The translations under genes were made by a program, and so were the position numbers. A stretch of 54,139 bases of DNA from an uncultured Granulicella sp. (lineage in GTDB: Bacteria > Acidobacteriota > Terriglobia > Terriglobales > Acidobacteriaceae): NCBI GenBank assembly GCA_937871785.1, contig CALMON010000068.1, positions 7,448-61,586 of the forward strand. The letters are read 5' to 3'. The notes beneath the pieces were generated by a model that was given only the letters and a program-made list of their open reading frames with translations, ran no database searches and had not been told where the DNA came from. Shown piece by piece: positions 47,998 to 54,139 of the stretch (positions are counted from its first letter, which is position 1; each line of letters begins with the position of its first letter).

Positions 47998-49089
47998 TTG
48001 AAGCTCTTCATCCAGCCTGAAGACGGCATCCAGCCGATCCTCGACGCTCTTCGTAAAGCCAAAAAAAGCATTCAAATTCTGATCTTTCGCATCGACCGCA
48101 GCGAAGTGGAACAGGCCTTGGTAGAAGCCGCTCAGCGCGGAGTTGCGGTGCAGGCGCTGATCGCTTACACCAATCGCGGCGGCGACAAAAACCTGCGACG
48201 CTTCGAAATGCGGCTTCTGGAACGCGGCGTCACGGTCACCCGAACCTCCGACGATCTGGTACGCTACCACGGCAAGATGTTCATCGTCGATCACGAAATC
48301 CTCTACTTGATGGCCTTCAACTTTACGCAGATGGACATCGTGTTGAGCCGCTCCTTCGCGCTCGCCGTCACCAAGCCGTCGATCGTCGCTGAAGCCTCGC
48401 GCCTGTTTGAATGCGACGTTAAGCGCGTACCCTACGAGGCCAAGCAGGATGAACTGGTCGTAAGCCCGTCGAATTCGCGGGAAGTTCTGATGAAATTCAT
48501 CGGCGACGCCAAGAAACAGCTGCTTCTCTACGAGATGAAGGTCAGCGACCGCGACTTCATTGAGGCCTTGATGCACAAAGTCACCGAAGGTGTCGACGTG
48601 CGAATTATCACACGGACACAGTCAAAAAATGCCCAGGCTGCGGCGCTGTCCGCCCGCGCCCTGCCTCGGCGACTTCACGTTCGCGCTATTCTGCGTGACG
48701 GTCAGTCGGCCTTTCTAGGCAGCCAGAGCCTGCGCAAACTCGAAATGGAAGCGCGGCGTGAGATCGGCGTCATCGTGCACGAGGCGAAGGTGACCAAACA
48801 GATGATCGAGGTTTTCGAGAAGGACTGGCGCCACTCGGAACCCGCGCCCACCGCGGTATCTGACGGCGTGATGGAAGCGTTTGAAGTACCGGCGAAACGT
48901 GTGGCTAAAGAGGTCGCACGCCATATGAGCATGCGACCGCTTGTGGAACAGCTTTTAGAGCACGTCGTCGACGAGAAAGGCGACGCCAAATTTGAGCCGG
49001 ACGCCTTGGCCCAAACGGTGCGCCAAGCCTTTCGCGATGAAATCCAAGAAGCGGTTGCTCACGCGCTGCACGATCTCATTAGACGCTAG
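47998..49089 (+). CDS. Phospholipase D-like protein
   Basis: A 363-residue PLD-superfamily protein. The first HKD motif is complete (YHGKMFIVD, then LMAFNF). The second reads LHVRAILRDGQSAFLGSQSL, with Arg instead of Lys. No signal peptide is visible, so it is probably cytoplasmic or membrane-attached. A C-terminal 85-residue helical part (VAKEVARHMSMRPLVEQLLEHVVDEKG) lies beyond the PLD core. The TTG start at 47998 has AAAGGAA 6 nt upstream. It could be a lipid hydrolase, a nuclease or a non-catalytic nucleic acid or lipid binder. Confidence 0.75.
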   Translation: MKLFIQPEDGIQPILDALRKAKKSIQILIFRIDRSEVEQALVEAAQRGVAVQALIAYTNRGGDKNLRRFEMRLLERGVTVTRTSDDLVRYHGKMFIVDHEILYLMAFNFTQMDIVLSRSFALAVTKPSIVAEASRLFECDVKRVPYEAKQDELVVSPSNSREVLMKFIGDAKKQLLLYEMKVSDRDFIEALMHKVTEGVDVRIITRTQSKNAQAAALSARALPRRLHVRAILRDGQSAFLGSQSLRKLEMEARREIGVIVHEAKVTKQMIEVFEKDWRHSEPAPTAVSDGVMEAFEVPAKRVAKEVARHMSMRPLVEQLLEHVVDEKGDAKFEPDALAQTVRQAFRDEIQEAVAHALHDLIRR

Positions 49090-49134
49090 GCCAGTCTCGT
49101 GAAGGTTCAAGTGCGGGAGCTCGCGATACCAAAC

Positions 49135-49165
49135 AAGAACGGCCCCGATATTCGGGGCCGTTCTT
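49135..49165 (+). terminator. Bidirectional terminator between the PLD and His-rich genes
   Basis: A perfect 14-bp stem (49135-49148 with 49152-49165) with a 3-nt loop, followed by TTTTT. It ends the PLD-like gene; read on the minus strand it lies directly after the stop of the His-rich peptide gene. Confidence 0.9.
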
Positions 49166-49166
49166 T

Positions 49167-49310
49167 TTAGCGATGATGATGGTAATAATGACGGTGATAC
49201 GGGCGGTGATGGTAGCGCCGGTGGTACTGCGCGGAGGCCGGGGTAGCCGATCCCACTACGACAACCAGGGCGAGCAGCCCCAGTAACATTTTCGTCCAAA
49301 CAGTCTTCAT
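49167..49310 (-). CDS. Small exported His/Tyr-rich peptide
   Basis: A 47-residue protein. The signal peptide (MKTVWTKMLLGLLALVVVVGSATPASA) is followed by only about 20 mature residues, made up almost entirely of His, Tyr and Arg with one Pro (QYHRRYHHRPY...). Such peptides may bind nickel, zinc or copper in the periplasm, but no function is proven. AGGAG lies just before the ATG; the longer upstream frame to 49619 overlaps the YceI gene and lacks support. Confidence 0.7.
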   Translation of the reverse strand: MKTVWTKMLLGLLALVVVVGSATPASAQYHRRYHHRPYHRHYYHHHR

Positions 49311-49527
49311 GCGTTCTCCTCGCGTAGTACCAACTACACTGATTGCGATGCGGGCACCCGGACCACCGTTGTATCTCGCTTCGCTGCGGTTGCCTTTGGA
49401 GGTTCGCGGCCAGGTTACAAATCTTTCGCATCCTTTCGCTTTCGTCCCGTATCCATTGAAGCGGTCGCTTACGTAAAGTAACCGTACGCGCCATCTCTGT
49501 GAACGCACGACCTCCAAGGAGAACACC

Positions 49528-50112
49528 ATGAATCGCCGCCTCTTTCTCGCCCTTGCCGCCAGCACCCTGCTGTCTGCCTGTGCCGCTTCCGCGCAGACCT
49601 CTGCCTGGACCATCGACAAGAACCACTCCGAGGCGAATTTCCAGATTCGTCACATGGGCGTTTCCAATGTTCGCGGCGCGATCACCGGCGTTTCCGGAAC
49701 CATCAACTGGGATGACAAGAACCCGGCCCACTCGAGCGTCACCGCCACGCTCGACACGAACACCGTCACCACCAGCAACGACGGCCGCGACAAGCACTTG
49801 AAATCCGAAGATTTCTTCAATGTTGCCAAGTTTCCGACCATCACTTTCAAGTCGACGTCTGTTGCCGTAGTCGGCAACGGCAAGCTCAAGGTCGCCGGAG
49901 ACCTCACGTTGGCAGGCGTCACCAAGCCGATCGTGCTCGATGTCGACGGCCCTATCGGTCCGCAAAAGAGCGCGCAAGGTAAGCTCGTCTTCGGCTTTTC
50001 GGCGACAACCGTCATCAAGCGGAGCGATTTCAGCTTCGGGTCAAAGTACAGCTCTCCGGTTCTGGGCGACGAAGTGACGCTAACGCTCGACCTGGAATCG
50101 TCAAAGAACTAG
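49528..50112 (+). CDS. YceI family periplasmic lipid-binding protein
   Basis: A 194-residue protein with a signal peptide (MNRRLFLALAASTLLSACAASAQ; either a lipobox at LSAC or a cut after SA-Q). The lipocalin-like YceI barrel is complete: WTIDKNHSEANFQIRHMGVSNVRGAITGVSGTINWD, then DKHLKSEDFFNVAKFPTITFKST and KRSDFSFG near the end. Members bind isoprenoids such as polyprenols and respond to base or osmotic stress. A CAAGGAG site precedes the ATG. It is divergent from the His-rich peptide, with about 217 nt between them that hold no gene. Confidence 0.92.
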   Translation: MNRRLFLALAASTLLSACAASAQTSAWTIDKNHSEANFQIRHMGVSNVRGAITGVSGTINWDDKNPAHSSVTATLDTNTVTTSNDGRDKHLKSEDFFNVAKFPTITFKSTSVAVVGNGKLKVAGDLTLAGVTKPIVLDVDGPIGPQKSAQGKLVFGFSATTVIKRSDFSFGSKYSSPVLGDEVTLTLDLESSKN

Positions 50113-50205
50113 CTGGCACCATGCGCGACGCCTGGGTGACTTCGAGCCCGGGCGTCTGCCGCTTTACACTTGCGGCTCCTTTGCTCTAGTGTTCGGAGCA
50201 AGGCC

Positions 50206-51348
50206 ATGCCGCTTACCCGCCGTCAATTCTGCGTCACTGCTACCGCCTCCGCGACAGCGCCGCTCTTTGCCCAAAACACAGGCCGCATCAACGTGGCTGC
50301 TGTCGACCGGCAGCGCATTCTGGCCGAAGCCGAGGCCGCGCTCAAGCTGCCACCGCGCCCGCTAACCGCGATAAAGGCGAGGACACCCGAGGCCCACCCT
50401 CAGGACTTTGCCTCCGACCCGGAACTTCTGCCGACTACCCCTGCGAAGCCTTTTCGCGCCCATGCCGAAGCTCTGTTCGACGCTTCGGCCACTATCGCGG
50501 CGCTCACTGCGGCCTTCATCGTAACCTCGGAGAGTCGCTTTGCGCTGCACGCCGGCAAACATCTCTACGCCTGGTTTGTCGACCCCGCTACTAGCGTCAG
50601 CGCCGCCATGCCGACGGTCACAGCTCCCGGCAGTGTCACCGACCTCGCACCGCTGGCCGAAATCGCGCGGGCACTTCCGTTCCTCATCGATACCGCCGCG
50701 CTGTATCCCCCGGACCTGGCCACTGCGCAAGCCTGGTTTCGCGACTTCCTCACCTGGCTTTCGACCGCTCGTCCAGCCTTGATCGCCCGCGAAGCCAGAG
50801 ACCACGCCGCCTCGGCGCACCTGCTTCTGACGGCGGCCTGCGCGCGGCTGCTGCGGGACGAAGGCGAGCTGACCACGGCGCGCAACCGGCTAAAGCGGCC
50901 TACGCTGCGCAACCAGATCAGCGCGACAGGCGAGTTTCCCCACGAAGTCGCCACCCCCTACCCGCTGCGCAACACATTGTTGAACGCGGACCTGCTGACC
51001 TGCGCGTGCGAGCTGCTCTCGACGCCGTTCTTCAGTCTGTGGACCTTTGAGCTTGAAGATGGACCCGGCATCCGCGTCGCCGCCGCGTTTCTGTTCCCGA
51101 TTCTGCAGGACCCCAGCCGCTGGATTTATCCTGCAGACGCCACGCACTACCGCGACGTTCCCCGACGTCGCATGGCGCTGCTGCTGGCGGGCCGCGCCTA
51201 CAATCGGCCTGAATATGTGGACCTTTGGCGCACACTGCCGGCACCGCTGTACCCGGCCCCTTCCGGCACCGAACCTGAACCGTTCCGCACCAGCCAGCCG
51301 ATCCGCCAGCCTTTACTGTGGACGACCCGTGCGCCTCACGGTGCCTGA
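50206..51348 (+). CDS. Alginate-lyase-domain-like exported protein
   Basis: A 380-residue protein with a Tat-type signal (MPLTRRQFCVTATASATAPLFAQ). The helical mature part resembles the alginate lyase (PL5) fold: early MPTVTAPGSVTDLAPLAEIARALPFLIDTA, ARDHAASAHLLLTAACARL where classical members have a NNHG motif, and ISATGEFPHEVATPYPLRNTLLNADLLTCACEL in place of the DGSxPxE segment. Several residues differ, so substrate and activity are doubtful. GGAGCAAGG precedes the ATG at 50206. It overlaps the convergent oxidoreductase gene by 13 nt at their 3' ends. Confidence 0.65.
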   Translation: MPLTRRQFCVTATASATAPLFAQNTGRINVAAVDRQRILAEAEAALKLPPRPLTAIKARTPEAHPQDFASDPELLPTTPAKPFRAHAEALFDASATIAALTAAFIVTSESRFALHAGKHLYAWFVDPATSVSAAMPTVTAPGSVTDLAPLAEIARALPFLIDTAALYPPDLATAQAWFRDFLTWLSTARPALIAREARDHAASAHLLLTAACARLLRDEGELTTARNRLKRPTLRNQISATGEFPHEVATPYPLRNTLLNADLLTCACELLSTPFFSLWTFELEDGPGIRVAAAFLFPILQDPSRWIYPADATHYRDVPRRRMALLLAGRAYNRPEYVDLWRTLPAPLYPAPSGTEPEPFRTSQPIRQPLLWTTRAPHGA

Positions 51349-52322
51349 TCGATCGTATACACGACCCGCGGACGTCCTCCTGCCTCTTGCCACGTGCTTT
51401 CCACGTCTGAAAGCGGAAGCACCCGCGTTTCGAGCTCGAGCCGCGCCGGGACGACTGCCTCGAACACCTTACCGACACCGGCCAGCAGTTTTGCGAGCGG
51501 AACACTTTTTAGGCCGCTGCCCATCAAAACAAGGCTCGACGACCGCAACGCGGCGCTCGGCAACGGAAGCGTATCGATGCCTCCGGCGGAGCCTACCTGC
51601 ACGAAGCGAACTTCACGGCCTTCCTGGCCGTGGCGCGCCGCAGCCTGCATGATCGCCAGAGCGCTGTCGCCCCACAGGTAGTCGATGACCACGTCGACCC
51701 CGTCGCGGAATTCGCGCGCCAGACCGTCGTCGAAACTTCCGGTGGTGTCATGCCCTTCCAGGTCGAACTCGAAGCGGAGGGTCACGTCGGCTCCGAGACC
51801 GCGCAACCGTTCAAGTTCCGCGCGGTTCCTTCCCGTGGCAATGACTTTCGCGGCTCCCAGGTACTTCGCCAACTGTACCGCCATGTTTCCGGAGCTTCCG
51901 GTGGCCCCGTTGACGAGCACTGTTTCGCCGCGGGTAAAGCGGGCGCGCTCCATCAGCGCTGCCCAAACGGACATGCCGGGGTTCGCGATCGCCGCCGCGG
52001 TCACGTCGTCAAGTTCCTCCGGAATAGGGAGGCACTGGTCCTGCTTGACCAGCGATTGCTCCGCCATCGCACCGAATGGTGCTTCCGGAAGAACAAAATA
52101 GACCCGCTGCCCCGTCTGCGTGCGGCCGACACCGTCGGTTCCGGCAACCGCAGGCAGCTTCTGGTCGGAACTGTAGTGAGCCCCGGCGGCCCGGGCCTTG
52201 GTCAGGTGGCTGAGTGCCGAAGCCGTCACCTGCACCACCTCGTACCCGTCCTTCGCCGCGGGCGCAGCAAACTCTGTGTAAATTGGCGTCGTGCCGAGCG
52301 AAGCGACTACGGCTGCTTTCAT
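51336..52322 (-). CDS. Zinc-free MDR-family oxidoreductase (quinone reductase-like)
   Basis: A 328-residue medium-chain dehydrogenase/reductase. The N-terminal GroES-like part lacks the catalytic zinc Cys/His set, and the nucleotide-binding fold has NGATGSSGNMAVQLAKYLGA and VIATGRNRAELERLRGLGAD, typical of NADPH-using quinone oxidoreductases and enoyl reductases. The ATG at 52322 follows AAGGAAGTGGA; the open frame beyond it to 52583 is non-coding in character. Substrate unknown. Confidence 0.85.
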   Translation of the reverse strand: MKAAVVASLGTTPIYTEFAAPAAKDGYEVVQVTASALSHLTKARAAGAHYSSDQKLPAVAGTDGVGRTQTGQRVYFVLPEAPFGAMAEQSLVKQDQCLPIPEELDDVTAAAIANPGMSVWAALMERARFTRGETVLVNGATGSSGNMAVQLAKYLGAAKVIATGRNRAELERLRGLGADVTLRFEFDLEGHDTTGSFDDGLAREFRDGVDVVIDYLWGDSALAIMQAAARHGQEGREVRFVQVGSAGGIDTLPLPSAALRSSSLVLMGSGLKSVPLAKLLAGVGKVFEAVVPARLELETRVLPLSDVESTWQEAGGRPRVVYTIDQAP

Positions 52323-52452
52323 TCCACTTCCTTTGTACCGGCCGGGACCGTGCGACCGGAGCACGCAACGCGCCTGCGACGACTTTGCCATCAAACCGAT
52401 GAAGGCTGCTGTGGCAGTACGTTTCAAAGCTCTGCAGCGTAGAAGGATACCT

Positions 52453-52674
52453 ATGACTCTCAAAAAATATAACGTGACTGTTCGCCGCTTTGACCCCGCC
52501 GCGGGTCTTGACGACCCCTCCGCCGAGCAATTCGTCCTGCCGGTCGACAGCCCTGACGAAGAACACGCCGTTTCGGCCGCCATGTCGAACTGCGTGGCGT
52601 TTACACCGAAGATACACTTCGGCAGCCTGAAACAAATCGCTTTCTGCGCCGTGCAGATCGCGGACCGCCCATAA
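52453..52674 (+). CDS. Small 73-residue hypothetical protein
   Basis: ATG at 52453 with AGAAGGAT 5 nt upstream. The product (KKYNVTVRRFDPAAGLDDPSAEQFVLPVDSPDEEH..) has alternating hydrophobic residues suited to a small beta or alpha/beta domain and contains two Cys. No family is recognised. The good ribosome site and the hairpin after its stop support a real gene. It is divergent from the MDR gene. Confidence 0.55.
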   Translation: MTLKKYNVTVRRFDPAAGLDDPSAEQFVLPVDSPDEEHAVSAAMSNCVAFTPKIHFGSLKQIAFCAVQIADRP

Positions 52675-52681
52675 GCTTGTG

Positions 52682-52718
52682 ACGGGAAGGCCGCTGCCTC
52701 GGCGATCGGCCTTCCTGT
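52682..52718 (+). terminator. Bidirectional terminator between the small ORF and mreB
   Basis: A stem of about 12 bp (52682-52693 with 52707-52718, one G-T pair) and a 13-nt loop separate the stop of the 73-residue ORF from the end of the mreB reading. There is no long T run, so strength is uncertain. Confidence 0.6.
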
Positions 52719-52732
52719 CGGATATCGTCTCG

Positions 52733-53702
52733 TCAGTCGATCGAAATCTTACGCAGCAGCTTGAAATCGCTGAGCATTTTGCCCGTGCCCAGGACGACGC
52801 TGGCCAGTGGATCGTCCGCGATCGACACCGGCAGACCAGTTTCTTCGCGGATGCGCTTATCGAGATTCTTTGATGATTGTGGCGATGCACTCGCTGAGCG
52901 ACTCACGGATCTCCGAGTCGTCCACGGTGATCGTCTTGGGCACGCCTTCGATCAGGTTGCGGCCCGTAAACGTCTTGGTAAGAGGCTTGTCGAGCGGAAA
53001 CGCGGAACCAAGTTCCATCTTGATCATCTCGGCCGTGCGCTCGCCGATCAGCAGGTTGTACTTGCGCTTGATATAGGTGATGATCGCCTCATCCATTTGA
53101 TTGCCGGCCATCCGCACCGACCGCGAGTACACGATACCGGCCAGCGAAATCACGGCAATGTCAGTCGTTCCGCCGCCAATGTCGACCACCATGTTGCCAC
53201 CGGGTTCCGTAATCGGCAGCCCCGCGCCGATAGCGGCCACCATGGCCTGCTCGACAAGGTGTACCTCGGATGCTTTTGCACGGTACGCTGAATCCATGAC
53301 GGCACGCTTTTCCACCTGCGTAATCTCGCTGGGCACCCCAATAACGATGCGGGGGTGCACCATGCGCTTGCGGTTATGCGCCTTTTGAATGAAGTAGTTC
53401 AGCATCTTTTCCGTCTGCTTGAAGTCGGCGATGACACCATCCTTCATCGGCTTGATGGCGATGATGTTACCCGGCGTGCGGCCCAGCATCTCCTTGGCTT
53501 CCTTGCCGACGGCCTCGACCTCGTTCGTCACCCGATTCACCGCGATAATCGAAGGCTCATTGACGATGATCCCTTTGCCGTGCGCGAAAACAAGAGTATT
53601 GGCGGTGCCAAGATCGATAGCGAGATCGCTCGAAAACAGCGAAAAGATCGACCGCATGTTGCTGAACCGCGGCGACCGCATTTGAAAATTATTCGATGAC
53701 AT
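52733..53702 (-). pseudogene. mreB: Disrupted rod-shape protein gene mreB
   Basis: The frame from ATG 53702 gives a normal MreB N-terminus and core (SDLAIDLGTANTLV, GVPSEITQVEKRAV, MVVDIGGGTTDIAVISL, ERTAEMIKMELGSAFP) but stops at 52857 after ECIATIIKESR. Directly beyond, in another frame, the true MreB C-terminus continues: NLDKRIREETGLPVSIADDP, ASVVLGTGKMLSDFKLLR, ending at TGA 52735-52733. The piece normally lying between (about 30-35 codons, including the GIVLTGGGALL phosphate-binding loop) is missing and the frame changes. MreB forms the actin-like filaments that guide wall synthesis in rods and is normally indispensable, so this is either a real lesion or a sequence error. Without the loop, ATP binding should fail. 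Confidence 0.8.
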
Positions 53703-53835
53703 ACGTCCTGTCGTTCCTAACGTCTTAGGGCCTACAAACACTCTAAGCTGAGGGGTGGGCCGAAGCCTTCCCCGCTATTGTACGTCCTCACAGGCGTTGC
53801 CGCCGTCGTACACTGTTGGCAGGAGACCGCCAGAC

Positions 53836-54139
53836 ATGCCGACGACTGTAGACCAACTCGCAAGGAAGCACTTGCTCTCGGACCTGAAGAACGTCAGCAA
53901 CTCCTCGCAAGCATCCATCAAGGCCTGGAGCACTCATGGCAGAAGATGCACCTGGATGGGCCAGCAGACTATGGCACCGTTCATCGGAATACAAAGCAGG
54001 CCGGATGGGAGCAGTGCATCCCGATCGCGACGCGATCCTGTTGTACTTAGACCGAAGGCGCCACGCGCTTCGACGTTTCCGGGCTGAGTTGCGGATACTT
54101 TTGAGGCGCATTCTGAGCGCGCCACCATCGTTCGCGAGC
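53836..54139 (+). pseudogene. Frameshifted antitoxin-like (addiction module) ORF
   Basis: ATG at 53836 with CAGGAG upstream opens MPTTVDQLARK, then the coding pattern moves to another frame: EALALGPEERQQLLASIHQGLE. Joined, this reads like the short helical proteins annotated as addiction module antitoxins (TVxQLxxEALxLPxxER). A further move to the frame of ATG 53936 gives MAEDAPGWASRLWHRSSEY..., open to the window edge. One or two single-base losses would explain this. No toxin gene is seen. The stretch from 53703 holds nothing else clear. Confidence 0.4.

Noticed and set aside
53788-54128. Minus-strand frames near the right edge
   Set aside because: They lack ribosome sites and domain signals and lie opposite the antitoxin-like reading, which is the better explanation.

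Overview
The window comes from a Gram-negative, GC-rich bacterium. It is most likely a member of the Acidobacteriota, class Terriglobia (Acidobacteriaceae and relatives). The basis is lipid A genes (lpxD, an LpxL-type acyltransferase), a hopanoid head-group radical SAM enzyme (HpnJ), a bacillithiol deacetylase (BshB1), ClpC beside an LPS-type outer membrane, a degenerate VWFA-related secreted protein and many Tat or Sec exported proteins. No tRNA, rRNA, CRISPR array, insertion sequence or phage module was seen. This is core chromosome, with a metal-handling stretch at 39-43.4 kb.

Layout. 0-5.2 kb: the tail of a Pro/Thr-rich protein, hpnJ, two half-size DMT/SMR-like transporters overlapping by 4 nt, an AhpD-like protein overlapping a LolD-type ATPase, and a secreted protein. 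5.5-15.8 kb: a protein quality-control block of clpC, then tig-clpP-clpX-lon in the classical order, with a YtxH protein and a family 5 uracil-DNA glycosylase on the other strand. 15.8-18.8 kb: two tiny membrane proteins missed by length-limited ORF calling (Lmo0937-like, DUF3309-like), xseB, and a fused homocysteine methyltransferase/methylenetetrahydrofolate reductase. 18.9-23.6 kb: a lipoprotein with bshB1, then a tandem pair of exported ferritin-like proteins. 23.7-28 kb (minus strand): dcd, a NarL-type regulator, a SYLF-domain protein, an LpxL-like acyltransferase and lpxD. 28-34.2 kb: an HU-type protein behind a strong promoter, an M50 protease, and a coupled fbp-alaX-priA run. 34.3-39.1 kb: an exported M24 peptidase, a CocE/NonD hydrolase and a VWFA-like protein.

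39.2-43.4 kb is a copper/heavy-metal region. A multicopper oxidase reads in frame, without a stop, into a TolC/CusC-type outer-membrane efflux protein. Next come a Cys/Met-rich exported protein and a MerC-domain protein with an inverted repeat just upstream. 43.5-54.1 kb holds a DUF2062 protein, a MOSC protein, an MsbA-like ABC exporter, a secreted protein with kinase-like residue spacing, a phospholipase D-like protein with a degenerate second HKD motif, a His-rich 47-residue peptide, YceI, an alginate-lyase-like protein, a zinc-free MDR oxidoreductase and a small conserved-looking ORF. The last 1.4 kb looks damaged: mreB lacks about 30-35 codons and changes frame, and an antitoxin-like ORF beside it is split between frames. 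This is either real decay or low-quality sequence.

The most useful leads are the oxidase-TolC fusion, the broken mreB, the kinase-like secreted protein, the His-rich extension on trigger factor and the paired half-size transporters. All functions are assigned from sequence reading alone.
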